Source of the DNA: Acidimicrobiia bacterium
GTDB taxonomy: Bacteria > Actinomycetota > Acidimicrobiia > Acidimicrobiales > AC-14
Length of the DNA: 59,304 nt
Reading direction: 5' to 3'
NCBI GenBank assembly: GCA_023265025.1
Contig: JAHFUP010000023.1
Coordinates: 1 to 59,304, forward strand
The position numbers and the translations under genes were made by a program. Under the pieces are notes generated by a model that saw only the letters and a list, made by a program, of their open reading frames with translations, made no database searches and was not told where the DNA came from. Positions 19,392 through 28,531 of the stretch are shown piece after piece (position 1 is the first letter of the stretch; every line of letters begins with the position of its first letter).

Positions 19392-21500
19392 TCAGACCTC
19401 GCATTGCGCTTCGGCTTCGGCGTCGCAGGTGTCGGTGGCCGCGCCGCCGGCAGCCGTGTCGGTGCCGGCGTTGCCGATGAGGGTGTCGTTGCCGGCGTCA
19501 CCGGCGAGCTGGTCGTTGCCGTCGCCCCCGAAGAGGGTGTCGTTGCCGAGGCCACCGAACAGCCGGTCGTTGCCGCCCCCGCCGAAGATGACGTCGTCAC
19601 CGGCGCCGCCGTAGAAGTCCTCGTTGGCCGCCGTGCCGCACATGACGTCGTTGCCGGCCGTGCCGAGGACCTGGGCGGAACTGGCGGTGATCGTGCAGGC
19701 GACGATCGAGATCGAGGCCGAACTGGAGTTGTTCCCGGGCGTCGGGTCCGCCGTCGCCGAGCTGATCGACGCGCTGTTCATGAGGGTGACACCCGGGCCG
19801 ACGTCGGTGGCGACCATGATCGTGTAGCTGATGACGGACGTGGCGCCGTTGGGCTGGGTGGCCTTGGTGCAGCTCAGCTGCGAGCCGCCCCCCAGGATGG
19901 CGCAGGTGAACCCGCCGCCACCGGGCGCCGGGCTGGCGGCCACGGTGAGGCCGGCGGGGAGGTTGTCGGTGACCACCACGGTCTCGGCGTCCTGCGGGCC
20001 GGTGTTGGTGACCGTGAGCGTGCACGCCACCGTGGATCCGGGTACGACCGGCCCCGAGGTGGGGCAGGCCTTGGTGAGGCCCAGGTTGGCCATCGGGGTG
20101 ACCAGGGGCTGGATGGCGGCGACGTAGACGTCGAAGGAGACCCGGGCGCCGTCGGGGTTGTCGCCGGTGCTGTTCGAGGAGTCAGGCCACGACGGGTACA
20201 TGACCCCGCCGTGGAAGGCCAGCCCGGTGTAGTCGCCCATCTCCTGGTTGCCGTTCAAGGCGTAGCCGTTGGTGGGCGCGTCGGCGACGGCGACGTTGGC
20301 CGCCCACGTGGCGCCTCCGTCGGTGCTCCACGACGCGAAGAGCGTGACGTCGTTGTTGGCCGTGCCGTCGATATCGGTGGCGCTGGGACCGCCGCCGGTG
20401 TCGCCGCGGGCATCGAGGAACGAGACGCCTACCGTGCCGGCGGTCTGGTCAAGGGCGATCTTCGGCAGCCCCTGGGAGTTGGTGCCGGCGTCGTTGTTCA
20501 CCCGCACCGCCGCGCTCCAGGTCGCGCCGTTGTCGTTGGAGAACCGGGTGAAGATGTTGAAGTCGTTGCTCTCGTTCGGCGACTCGTCCGTGTAGACGAG
20601 ATAGACCCGGTTGTTGAACGGACCGCCGGTCCTGTCCCACGCCAGCCCGGACTCGGCGTCGAAGGAGCGCTGGGGTTGGGCGGGTAGGAAGTCGAAACCG
20701 CCCACGTTGGAGCTGGTGGCGGTGACGCCGGCGCCGAAGCCACCGGCGCCGAGGCCGTCGGCGTCGGTGTGGACGATGATGTTGGTCGGGCCCTCGCCGC
20801 CGGCCTGGTCCTGGTAGACGACCATCACCTGGCCGGACGGGCCGATGGCGATGTCGCCGTAATTGCCGACGGTGGAGATGTCCTGCTCGGGGCCCCAGGC
20901 ACCGAAGGTGAGCGGCCCGGTGACGCTGCGGCCCCGCGCCGCGATCCCCCCGGAGTCGTCGCGCCAGGTCATCCAGACGGAGTTCACGCCGGCTACCACC
21001 GTCGGCTGGTCGAGGCTGCTGGGCGCCCCGCTGTCGACCGGGCCGAGGTTGGTGAAGTTGGCCCCCATGTCGGTGGTGACGTACAACTCGATCGTGCGGG
21101 GGGTGCGCTGCAGGTAGCCCACGAACAGGTTGCCGTGGTTGTCCCAGGACAGCGTGGGGTCGCAGCAGGCGGTCGGTCGGCCGTCGCCGCCGACGCCGGT
21201 GCCGGTGGCGAACACGGTGCGGGTCCAGGTCTGGCCCCCGTCGGAGGAGAAGGACAGGGGGAGGCCGGCATCGCCGGCGATCCCGTTGGTCATCACCGCG
21301 ATCTGCTGGGTGTTGTTGGGGTTGACGGCCACGGCGGACTCGTCCTCGTTCCCCGTCCGGAGCGTGGCGTTGGAGGGGGCCCCGATGACGACCGCACCGG
21401 CCGGCGTCGGGGCGACGAGCGAGAGCAGCCCCCCGATCAGACCGGCGACCAGGAAACCCGCTGTGCGGCGCGCGAGCGCGCTGTGCCGGTGGCCTCGCAT
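19392..21500 (-). CDS. Secreted Asp-box (sialidase-like fold), DUF11 and RTX-repeat protein
   Basis: A 702-residue exported protein with a Sec signal peptide (cleavage near PAGAVV). The first 450 residues form a beta-propeller with Asp boxes (SSDGGQTW, SNDNGATWS, STDGGATW). A DUF11 domain follows (VACTLTVTNTGPQDAETVVV, PTPGNNSSSASISI). The C-terminal 90 residues are RTX calcium-binding nonapeptides (GGAGDDVIFGGGGNDRLFG and more). RTX repeats usually fold outside the cell in calcium, often with type I secretion, but here a Sec signal is present. I see no catalytic signature that would prove sialidase activity. Confidence 0.85.
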   Translation of the reverse strand: MRGHRHSALARRTAGFLVAGLIGGLLSLVAPTPAGAVVIGAPSNATLRTGNEDESAVAVNPNNTQQIAVMTNGIAGDAGLPLSFSSDGGQTWTRTVFATGTGVGGDGRPTACCDPTLSWDNHGNLFVGYLQRTPRTIELYVTTDMGANFTNLGPVDSGAPSSLDQPTVVAGVNSVWMTWRDDSGGIAARGRSVTGPLTFGAWGPEQDISTVGNYGDIAIGPSGQVMVVYQDQAGGEGPTNIIVHTDADGLGAGGFGAGVTATSSNVGGFDFLPAQPQRSFDAESGLAWDRTGGPFNNRVYLVYTDESPNESNDFNIFTRFSNDNGATWSAAVRVNNDAGTNSQGLPKIALDQTAGTVGVSFLDARGDTGGGPSATDIDGTANNDVTLFASWSTDGGATWAANVAVADAPTNGYALNGNQEMGDYTGLAFHGGVMYPSWPDSSNSTGDNPDGARVSFDVYVAAIQPLVTPMANLGLTKACPTSGPVVPGSTVACTLTVTNTGPQDAETVVVTDNLPAGLTVAASPAPGGGGFTCAILGGGSQLSCTKATQPNGATSVISYTIMVATDVGPGVTLMNSASISSATADPTPGNNSSSASISIVACTITASSAQVLGTAGNDVMCGTAANEDFYGGAGDDVIFGGGGNDRLFGGLGNDTLFGGDGNDQLAGDAGNDTLIGNAGTDTAAGGAATDTCDAEAEAQCEV

Positions 21501-21593
21501 GATGCCCCTCCCCGTGTCCCTCGCCGGCCGGGTTCGTCCGGCAGGGGGCTCAACCTAGGTCGGTCACGCGGAGTTGTCTACGATCGCCGGCGC

Positions 21594-22991
21594 TCAGCTC
21601 TCCGGGCGCAGCGTGGGGAAGAGGATGACGTCGCGGATGTTGGGGGCGTCGGCGAGGAGCATGACCAGGCGGTCGATGCCGATGCCGAGGCCGGCGGTGG
21701 GGGGCAGGCCGTATTCCAAGGCCCGGAGGTAGTCCTCGTCGACCGACATGGCCTCCTCGTCGCCGGCGTCCTTGTCGGCGGCCTGGGCCTCGAAGTTGGC
21801 CCGCTGGACGTCGGGGTCGGTGAGCTCGCTGAAGGCGTTGCCCAACTCGCGACCGGCGACGATGGGCTCGAAGCGCTCGACGTAGCCGGGCTTCGAGCGG
21901 TGCTCGCGGGCGAGGGGCGACACTTCCTGGGGGTAATCGCACACGAAGACCGGGCCCCAGATCTCGGCCTCCGACGTCTTCTCGTAGATCTCCAGGACGA
22001 GCTTGCCCGGGCCCCAGGTCGGCTTGAAGCTGACCCGGAACTTGGACGCGATGGCCCGCAGCTCCTGGATCGGCATGGTGATGTCGACGTCGACGCCGGC
22101 GTGCTCGGCGATCAGCTCGACCATGGTGGCCCGGCGCCAGGGGGGTGTGAGGTCGAGGTCGCGGCCGCCGTAGGTGAGCTTGGTGGTGCCGAGCAGCTCG
22201 GTGGCCAGGCCCGACACCAGCTCCTCGGTGAGGGCCATGGCGTCGTGATAGTCGGCGTAGGCCCAGTAGAGCTCGAGCATGGTGAATTCGGGGTTGTGGC
22301 GGGGGGAGATGCCCTCGTTGCGGAACACCCGGGCGATCTCGTAGACCCGCTCGATGCCGCCGGCGACGAGCCGCTTGAGGTACAGCTCGGGGGCGATGCG
22401 CAGGAAGAGGTCCTGGTCGAGGGCGTTGTGGTGCGTGACGAACGGCTTGGCCGTCGCCCCGCCCTGGATCGGGTGCAGGACCGGCGTCTCGACCTCGAGG
22501 AAGCCTCGGTCCTCCAGGAAGCGGCGGGTGAGGGAGATGACCTTGCTGCGCAGAACGAACGTGCGCTTGGCCTCATCGTTCACCCAGAGGTCGACGTAGC
22601 GCTGGCGGTAGCGGGTGTCGACGTCGGTCAGGCCGTGCCACTTGTCGGGGAACTGCCGGCGGGCCTCGGCCAGGATGGTCCATTCCTCGACGGTGACCGA
22701 CAGCTCGCCCCGGCGGGTCTTCATCACCGTGCCGGTGACGCCCAGCCAGTCGCCGAGCGACAGGGAGCAGAACTCGTCGTAGCGGGGCGTCGACTGGGCC
22801 CTCGCGAAGATCTGGATGCGGCCGGTGGGGTCGGTGAGGGTGCCGAAGGCGGCCTTGCCCTGGACCCTGCGCAGGAGCATGCGGCCGGCGACGGCGACGG
22901 TGTCGGCGGTCTCGGTGCCGTCGGCCAGGTCGGCGTACTTCGTTTGCAGCTCGGCGGCCGTCGCTGTTCGGTCGAACCGATAAGGGATCAC
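21594..22991 (-). CDS. lysS: Lysyl-tRNA synthetase (class II)
   Basis: It charges tRNA-Lys. The protein has an N-terminal OB-fold anticodon-binding domain ([19 protein letters not shown]) and a class II catalytic core with motif 2 ([15 protein letters not shown]) and motif 3 ([13 protein letters not shown]). From the GTG at 22991 it has 465 residues, slightly short for the family. This start makes a GTGA overlap with the coaX stop, and VIPYRFDRT then sits where LysS proteins usually begin their conserved part. An upstream GTG would add residues that overlap coaX. It is the last gene of the panC-to-lysS operon. Confidence 0.96.
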   Translation of the reverse strand: MIPYRFDRTATAAELQTKYADLADGTETADTVAVAGRMLLRRVQGKAAFGTLTDPTGRIQIFARAQSTPRYDEFCSLSLGDWLGVTGTVMKTRRGELSVTVEEWTILAEARRQFPDKWHGLTDVDTRYRQRYVDLWVNDEAKRTFVLRSKVISLTRRFLEDRGFLEVETPVLHPIQGGATAKPFVTHHNALDQDLFLRIAPELYLKRLVAGGIERVYEIARVFRNEGISPRHNPEFTMLELYWAYADYHDAMALTEELVSGLATELLGTTKLTYGGRDLDLTPPWRRATMVELIAEHAGVDVDITMPIQELRAIASKFRVSFKPTWGPGKLVLEIYEKTSEAEIWGPVFVCDYPQEVSPLAREHRSKPGYVERFEPIVAGRELGNAFSELTDPDVQRANFEAQAADKDAGDEEAMSVDEDYLRALEYGLPPTAGLGIGIDRLVMLLADAPNIRDVILFPTLRPES

Positions 22992-23752
22992 GCCGTGTTC
23001 ATAGCGTGGATCAAGCGCAGGCCACGAAGGGTTAACCACGGCTCGTGGTGGGCGATCGTGGTGGTCAGCGGTGTGAGCAGCTCGGCCAGGCCGCCCGTCG
23101 ACACCACCGTGCACGGGCCCAGCTCGGACTGGAAGCGGGTGACCAGGCCGTCGACCGCTGACGCGAACCCGTAGAGCACGCCCGACTGCACCGACTCGGC
23201 GGTGGTCTTGCCGATGACTCGGCGGGGCTTGACCAGCTCGACCCAGGACAGGGCCGCGGCCCGGGCGAAGAGGGCGTCGAGGCTGATCTCGATGCCGGGG
23301 AGGATGGCGCCGCCGAGGTACTCACCCTTGGCCGAGATGGCGTCGACGGTGGTGGCGGTGCCGAAGTCGACCATGATCGTCGGCCCGCCGTAGCGGTCGA
23401 AGGCGGCGACCGCGTTGGCGATGCGGTCGGGCCCGACCTGGCGGGGGTTCTCGTAGAGGATGTTGAGGCCGCTGCGGGTGCCGGGCTCCAGGATCACCGG
23501 CGTCACCCGCAGGTACCGCTCGGCCAGCGTGCGGAGGACGGCGGTCAGGCGGGGGACGGTGGAGGACACAACCAGGCCAGTGATGGCGTCGAAGTCGGCG
23601 TCGTGCTGGTCGAGGAACTGGGCCACCAGCAGGGCGTGCTCGTCGGAGGTGCGGCTGGCGTTGGTGGCGATGCGCCAGTGGTCGACCAGCTCGTCGCCGG
23701 CGAAGAGGCCGACGACGGTGTGGGTGTTGCCGGCGTCGATGGCGATCAGCAC
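22988..23752 (-). CDS. coaX: Type III pantothenate kinase
   Basis: It phosphorylates pantothenate, the first step from vitamin B5 to CoA. The 254-residue protein has the acetate-kinase-like ATP site [12 protein letters not shown] and the second phosphate loop [20 protein letters not shown]; catalytic Asp residues are in both. The GTG start lies inside the nadC stop region (7-base overlap) and its own stop overlaps lysS. With panC and panD upstream in the same operon, it extends the pathway towards CoA. Confidence 0.95.
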   Translation of the reverse strand: MLIAIDAGNTHTVVGLFAGDELVDHWRIATNASRTSDEHALLVAQFLDQHDADFDAITGLVVSSTVPRLTAVLRTLAERYLRVTPVILEPGTRSGLNILYENPRQVGPDRIANAVAAFDRYGGPTIMVDFGTATTVDAISAKGEYLGGAILPGIEISLDALFARAAALSWVELVKPRRVIGKTTAESVQSGVLYGFASAVDGLVTRFQSELGPCTVVSTGGLAELLTPLTTTIAHHEPWLTLRGLRLIHAMNTA

Positions 23753-24561
23753 AGGTCGAGGCCGATGTCGAGGACGGGAGCGGAGTGGGTCAGGGCGCCG
23801 ATGGCGATGAGGTCGGCGCCGGTACTGGCGTAGGCGGCGACGGTGTCGAGCGTCACGCCGCCGCTCACCTCGACGAGACAACGGTGGTCGACCAGCTCGA
23901 CTGCGGTGCGCACCTCGTCGGGCGCCATGTTGTCGAGGAGGACGAGGTCGGCGCCGGCGGCCAATGACTGCTCCAACTGGTCGAAGGTGTCGCACTCGAC
24001 CTGGACGGTGCGGCCAGGCCACAGCCGGCGGGACTCGGCCACCGCCTCGGCGATCGACATGCCACCGAGGTGGTTGTCCTTGACCAGGATGCCGTCGGAC
24101 AGGTTGCCCCGGTGGTTGACCCCTCCCCCGGCCCGGACCGCGGCCTTCTCCAGCGCCCGCAGGCCGGGCGTGGTCTTGCGGGTGTCGCGGATGCGGGCGC
24201 CGGTGCCCGCGGTGAGCTCGACGTACCGGCGGGTGAGGGTGGCGATGCCCGACAGATGGCACAGAAAGTTGAGGGCGGTGCGCTCGGCGGTGAGGATCGA
24301 CGCCAGCCGGCCGCCGATGCGGGCCATACGGGCGCCGGCGATCACGCTGTCGCCCTCCCAGGCCGACCACTCGACGTCGAGCTCCCGGTCGACCTGGAGG
24401 AACGCTTCCCGGGCCGCCGGGCAGCCGGCGAGCACGCCGGCGGTGCGGGGCACGAGGAACGCCTCGGCCGTGGCCTTGGACGGGAGGAGGGCGGCGGTGA
24501 TGTCGCCGAGGGGGCCGAGGTCCTCGGCCAACGCTGCGGCGACGAGCTCCGACAGGGTCAT
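23746..24561 (-). CDS. nadC: Nicotinate-nucleotide pyrophosphorylase (carboxylating)
   Basis: It converts quinolinate and PRPP to nicotinate mononucleotide. The 271-residue protein has the conserved substrate-site segments RIRDTRKTTPGLRALEK, GGGVNHRGNLSD and LVKDNHL, and the phosphate-binding end VEVSGGV. The ATG overlaps the nadB stop by four bases (ATGA). It forms part of the panC-panD-nadB-nadC-coaX-lysS operon. Confidence 0.97.
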   Translation of the reverse strand: MTLSELVAAALAEDLGPLGDITAALLPSKATAEAFLVPRTAGVLAGCPAAREAFLQVDRELDVEWSAWEGDSVIAGARMARIGGRLASILTAERTALNFLCHLSGIATLTRRYVELTAGTGARIRDTRKTTPGLRALEKAAVRAGGGVNHRGNLSDGILVKDNHLGGMSIAEAVAESRRLWPGRTVQVECDTFDQLEQSLAAGADLVLLDNMAPDEVRTAVELVDHRCLVEVSGGVTLDTVAAYASTGADLIAIGALTHSAPVLDIGLDLC

Positions 24562-26081
24562 GTCCCGATGACGAACCGGCGGGCCAGCGCCGGCGACGTC
24601 TCAGGGAAGTCGGTGCGGGTGTGGCAGCCCCGGCTCTCCTCCCGAGCCTCGGCCGCGGCCACCAGGGCGGCGCCGACCGTCGCCAGGTTGCGGACCTCGC
24701 ACACGTCGACCCGGTCGGCCGGCGCCGGCATAGGCAAGTCGACCCCGGCCAGCGAGGCGGCGTCACGCACCACGCCGGCGCCGATCGTCATGGCGTGCTG
24801 GATCTGCTCGCGGATCTTGGTGGTGTCCGACGAATTGGCTGCACTGACAGGTCTATTGGCACGTAGGTGCAGCCAGTTCGAGGGGCGCATGGCCCCCGTC
24901 TCCTCACACCCGTCCTTCCCGCGCTCGATGGCCTCGACGACGCGAGCGGCGAAGACCATGCCTTCGAGGAGCGAGTTGGAGGCCAGGCGGTTGGCGCCGT
25001 GGACGCCGGCGCACGCCACCTCGCCGGCGGCCCAGAGGCCGGGTAGCGCAGAGGCGCCGTCGAGGTCGGTGAGGATGCCGCCGATGCTGTAGTGGGCCGC
25101 GGGGGCGATCGGGAGCCAGTCGACGGCGGGGTCGAGGCCGGCGGCGGCCAGGTCGGCGGCGATGGTGGGGAACCGGGCCGGGAACGACTCGAGACCGGTG
25201 GCGTCGAGCCAGAGGTGCTCCACGCCCTGGGCCAGCATGCGGGCGGCCATGGCCTTGGACACGACGTCGCGGGGCTTGAGCTCGTCGACGAAGCGCTCGC
25301 CGTTGGCGTCGCGTACCAGGGCGCCGTGGCCCCGCAGCGCCTCGGACAGCAGAGGCCGGGGCATCTGCGGGTGGTGCAGGGCGGTCGGGTGGAACTGCAC
25401 GAACTCCAGGTCGGCGACGGCCACGCCGGCCCGCAGCGCCATGGCCACGCCGTCGCCGGTGGCCTCGGCCGGGTTGGTGGTCACCGAGTAGAGCTGGCCG
25501 CCTCCACCGGTTGCCAGCAGAGTGTGGGTGGCCCGGACCTCGTGGCGCCGGCCCGACGGGTCAAGGGCGACGACGCCCCGGCACCGGCCGTTCTCCACCA
25601 ACAGGTCGACGGCGAACCAGCCCTCCATGACCGAGGCCGCAGTGAGGCCGACGGCCTCGACCAGGGCCCGCTCGATCTCGGCGCCGGTGGCCGCCCCGCC
25701 GGCGTGGACGACCCGGGCGACGGAGTGCCCGCCCTCCCGGGCGAAGGCCAGGCCGCCGGCCGCGTCGAGGTCGAAGACGGCCCCCAGTGCGATGAGGTCC
25801 TGCACCCGCCCTGGCCCCTCGTCGACCAGGATGCGCACCGCGTCGACGTCGCACAGGCCGGCGCCGGCGGACAGGGTGTCGGCCAGGTGGAGGTCGGTGG
25901 AGTCGGGGTCGCCGCCGAGCACGGCGGCGACGCCGCCCTGGGCCCAGCGGGTGGTGGCCTGGTGGAGGTCGGCCTTGGAAAGGACCCCGACCCGCACGCC
26001 ACCGTCGGCGGTGGCGGCCTGGACCGCGGCCGAGAGGCCGGCGACGCCGCTCCCCAAGACCAGCAGGTCGAGGTCAGTCAC
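24558..26081 (-). CDS. nadB: L-aspartate oxidase
   Basis: It oxidises aspartate to iminoaspartate, the first step to quinolinate. The 507-residue flavoprotein has the FAD dinucleotide fold at the start (LVLGSGVAGLSAA), the substrate motif REGGHSVARVVH and HYSIGGILTDLDG. The GTG start overlaps the panD stop by 8 bases. Between the catalytic part and the C-terminal helical domain is an unusual linker (NWLHLRANRPVSAANSS) encoded by a 50-bp hairpin (24831-24880). No nadA is seen beside it, so quinolinate synthase must be elsewhere. Confidence 0.95.
   Translation of the reverse strand: MTDLDLLVLGSGVAGLSAAVQAATADGGVRVGVLSKADLHQATTRWAQGGVAAVLGGDPDSTDLHLADTLSAGAGLCDVDAVRILVDEGPGRVQDLIALGAVFDLDAAGGLAFAREGGHSVARVVHAGGAATGAEIERALVEAVGLTAASVMEGWFAVDLLVENGRCRGVVALDPSGRRHEVRATHTLLATGGGGQLYSVTTNPAEATGDGVAMALRAGVAVADLEFVQFHPTALHHPQMPRPLLSEALRGHGALVRDANGERFVDELKPRDVVSKAMAARMLAQGVEHLWLDATGLESFPARFPTIAADLAAAGLDPAVDWLPIAPAAHYSIGGILTDLDGASALPGLWAAGEVACAGVHGANRLASNSLLEGMVFAARVVEAIERGKDGCEETGAMRPSNWLHLRANRPVSAANSSDTTKIREQIQHAMTIGAGVVRDAASLAGVDLPMPAPADRVDVCEVRNLATVGAALVAAAEAREESRGCHTRTDFPETSPALARRFVIGT
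24831..24880. repeat. 50-bp hairpin inside the nadB coding region
   Basis: Left arm 24831-24844 (CGAATTGGCTGCAC) pairs with 24867-24880 at 13 of 14 positions, around a 22-base loop. It falls in the hydrophilic linker between the NadB domains and keeps the frame open. The size and the TGCAC/GTGCA arms recall the intergenic hairpins, but the motif orientation is reversed, so membership is uncertain. Confidence 0.6.
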
Positions 26082-26418
26082 GCGGACGGTTGTCCGCGTC
26101 GACCTTGACGACGAGGGGCTCGAAGCCGGACAGCTCGGCGTCGTCGTAGTCGGCGTAGGTGATGACGATGACCCGGTGGCCGACCTCGACCAGGCGGGCG
26201 GCGGCGCCATTGAGCTGGACCTGGCCCGCCTCGCCGGCGATGGCGTAGGTCTCGAACCGGTTGCCGTTGTCGACGTCGAGGACGGCCACCTGCTCCCACT
26301 CGCGGATGTCGGCGAGCTTCATCAGGTCGGTGTCGAGGGAGATGGAGCCGGCGTAGTCGAGGTCGGCGCTGGTCACGGTGGCCCGGTGGATCTTGGACTT
26401 CATCATGCGGCGGCGCAT
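26074..26418 (-). CDS. panD: Aspartate 1-decarboxylase
   Basis: It makes beta-alanine for pantothenate. The 114-residue proenzyme begins MRRRMMKSKIHRATVTSADL and self-cleaves at the Gly-Ser bond in YAGSISLD, creating the pyruvoyl group. The usual catalytic Lys (KSKIH) and Tyr are present. I chose the ATG at 26418 because AGGAG lies 7 bases upstream and the panC stop is two bases away. The longer frame upstream is a shadow of panC. Confidence 0.95.
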   Translation of the reverse strand: MRRRMMKSKIHRATVTSADLDYAGSISLDTDLMKLADIREWEQVAVLDVDNGNRFETYAIAGEAGQVQLNGAAARLVEVGHRVIVITYADYDDAELSGFEPLVVKVDADNRPRD

Positions 26419-26420
26419 CT

Positions 26421-27212
26421 TCAGGCTCCTACGTTGTCGATGAGGCGGACATTGCCGAAACGGGCGGCGACCAGCAGGCGGTCGGGCAGCACCTCGGCGT
26501 AGTCGAGGGTGGCGAGGGGCTCCTTGGCCACCATGTTCACCATGAGGATGCGGGCGTCGCACTCGCCGGCGGCCTTGGCGATCGCCGCGGTGGCGAGGGC
26601 CCGGTACAGGACCCTCGCCGCCTCCCGCTCGGCCGGCGACAGGAGGGCGTTGCGGCTGGACAGCGCCAGCCCGTCGGCCTCCCGCACCGTCGGGCAGCCC
26701 ACGACTTCTACCGGAAACGACAGGTCAGCCACGAGCCGGCGGACGACCCGGAGCTGCTGCCAGTCCTTCTCGCCGAAGTAGGCCCGACATGGGCCGGCGA
26801 GGTTGAAGAGCTTGGCCACGACGGTGGCGACACCGTCGAAGTGGCCCGGGCGGCTGGCGCCCTCCATGGTGTCCTCGCCGGCCACGTGAACCGTGACCGC
26901 CGGCGGGCCGGCGGGGTACATCTCGGCCACGGAAGGAGCGAAGACCACGTCCGCGCCGGCGGCGGCCGCCAGGGCGACGTCGCCGTCGAGGTCAGCCGGA
27001 TAGGCCGCGAGGTCCGCGGCATCGTTGAACTGCAAGGGGTTCACGAAGATGGTGACGGCGGTCACGTCGCATTCGGCGACGGACCGGCGGATGAGCGAGG
27101 CGTGACCCTCGTGGAGGGCACCCATGGTGGGGACGAGGCCGACGGTGGGCCCCGCCGCCCTCGCCGCATCAAGCTCCGTGCGCAGCTGGTCGCCGCGGTC
27201 GAGCACTCTCAT
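26421..27212 (-). CDS. panC: Pantothenate synthetase
   Basis: It joins pantoate and beta-alanine with ATP. The 263-residue protein has the nucleotidyl-transferase motif PTMGALHEGHASLI, pantoate-site FVNPLQFN, FGEKDWQQL and the KMSKS-like LALSSRN. It is the first gene of the six-gene operon and is followed two bases later by panD. The upstream 99-base gap contains a 7-bp stem-loop at 27250-27268, which may end the glycosyltransferase transcript. Confidence 0.97.
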   Translation of the reverse strand: MRVLDRGDQLRTELDAARAAGPTVGLVPTMGALHEGHASLIRRSVAECDVTAVTIFVNPLQFNDAADLAAYPADLDGDVALAAAAGADVVFAPSVAEMYPAGPPAVTVHVAGEDTMEGASRPGHFDGVATVVAKLFNLAGPCRAYFGEKDWQQLRVVRRLVADLSFPVEVVGCPTVREADGLALSSRNALLSPAEREAARVLYRALATAAIAKAAGECDARILMVNMVAKEPLATLDYAEVLPDRLLVAARFGNVRLIDNVGA

Positions 27213-27249
27213 CGGACACCTGCGCTTTCGACGTTCCGGCCCCGACTCC

Positions 27250-27268
27250 CGGGTGCCGTTCGCACCCG
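27250..27268 (-). terminator. Short stem-loop between the glycosyltransferase gene and panC
   Basis: CGGGTGC and GCACCCG pair across a 5-base loop. It lies 44 bases beyond the glycosyltransferase stop and has no U tract. It may be a weak terminator or a panC leader structure. Confidence 0.35.
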
Positions 27269-27311
27269 AGAAGCCTACAGCCGGCGCCGCCCTGCGCTGC
27301 GGGCTGCCCCC

Positions 27312-28463
27312 TCAGCCGCGTGCCAGTGACGCCAGCGCGTCCGCCGCGCCCCGTGCGCCGTCGTAGGAGCCGATCGTCGCCGCCATACGCTTGGCCGCGT
27401 CGGTGAACCTCCCGTCGTGGAGGATCTCGGTCGCCGCCGCCGCGATCATCGAGACGCCGGCGTCGGGCGGGAGCATCCGGCCGGCGCCGAGCGCTTCGGT
27501 GCGCTCGGCGTTGAAGAACTGGTCGCGGCCCATCGGCACGCACAGGAGCGGGACGCCGGCACCGAGCGCCGCCATCACCGTGCCCAGCCCGGCGTGGGTG
27601 ATGACGAGTGAGATCTTCGACAGCAGGTCGACATGGGGGACGTAGGACACGACCTGGGTGTTGCCACCGCATCGGACCGTCGCCGGATCGATCGAAGGGC
27701 CCGTCGTCACGATCGCCCGTACCGGCAGTCCGGCCACTGCGTCCGCGCATCGTTGGAGGAGGTCGGCCTGGCCCTGCTGGCTGGTGCTCAGACTCACAAG
27801 GACGATCGGCGCGGAGCCGTCGCGAACGTCCACTGCGCCGGTGGGTGCCGCCAGCGGCGGGGCGTCGAGCACCGGGCCGAAACGGACCACGTTCGGTGCG
27901 TCGCCCGCGTCGGGTTCGAACTCCGACGGCAGGGCAACGAGCGCGACGTCGCAGGCGTCGTGAACGTCGGCCAGGCTGGCGACGGGACCGAGGCCCAACT
28001 CGCGGCGCTGGGTGTTCAGGAGCGCCACCGCCGGCGCGAACATCTCGACCAGCGGGCCGCCACGGAAGAGCGAGTACGGCGCGTGGAACAGCGTCGCCGT
28101 CGGGATCCCCGACGCCAGCGCCGCGTTGATGGCCGAGAAGAGCATGCAGTCGACGAGGACCGCATCGGCCCGCTCCCGGTCGAGCTCGGCGGCCACGTCG
28201 TTCGCAATCGACGTGCTGCAGCACAGGTCGTTGATCAGCAGCGCCATCTCGGCCTCGAAGTCGTCCGGGTCCTCCATGTCGTCCCAGTCGTCCGGCTGCG
28301 TCAGGGGGAGAAACCGGGTTCCGACGCTCCCGCATCGCTCCACGATCCGCTGGTGGCCCATCATCCGCACGTCGTGTCCATCGGCGACAAGGGTCCGGGC
28401 GATCCCCAGCGTCGACACGAGGTTCCCTGCGCCGTCCCACGTCACAATCAGGCACCGAGCCAT
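27312..28463 (-). CDS. MGT-family glycosyltransferase (GT1 type)
   Basis: A 383-residue GT-B enzyme related to macrolide and UDP-sugar glycosyltransferases, which inactivate antibiotics or decorate metabolites. The N-terminal acceptor domain starts ARCLIVTWDGAGNLVSTLGI. The C-terminal nucleotide-sugar domain has VITHAGLGTVMAALGAGVPL, the GT1 donor-binding stretch. GGAGG precedes the ATG at a good distance. It is divergent from a TetR gene, with overlapping promoters inside one palindromic operator. That arrangement suggests induction by a substrate such as a toxic aglycone. Confidence 0.88.
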   Translation of the reverse strand: MARCLIVTWDGAGNLVSTLGIARTLVADGHDVRMMGHQRIVERCGSVGTRFLPLTQPDDWDDMEDPDDFEAEMALLINDLCCSTSIANDVAAELDRERADAVLVDCMLFSAINAALASGIPTATLFHAPYSLFRGGPLVEMFAPAVALLNTQRRELGLGPVASLADVHDACDVALVALPSEFEPDAGDAPNVVRFGPVLDAPPLAAPTGAVDVRDGSAPIVLVSLSTSQQGQADLLQRCADAVAGLPVRAIVTTGPSIDPATVRCGGNTQVVSYVPHVDLLSKISLVITHAGLGTVMAALGAGVPLLCVPMGRDQFFNAERTEALGAGRMLPPDAGVSMIAAAATEILHDGRFTDAAKRMAATIGSYDGARGAADALASLARG

Positions 28464-28486
28464 CTCTTCATCCTCCGATCGGGTGT

Positions 28487-28531
28487 ACTTGACAGGTTGT
28501 AAAGTACGGTATGCTTTACAGCATGTCAAGT
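28487..28531. promoter_or_regulatory. Palindromic operator with divergent promoters
   Basis: Two 18-bp arms (28487-28504, ACTTGACAGGTTGTAAAG; 28514-28531) match at 16 of 18 positions around a 9-base spacer. Each arm carries a TTGACA -35. On the minus strand it is followed after 17 bases by TACTTT. On the plus strand it is followed after 17 bases by TGCTTT, or after 15 by TATGCT. TetR binding here would shut both promoters at once. Confidence 0.8.
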
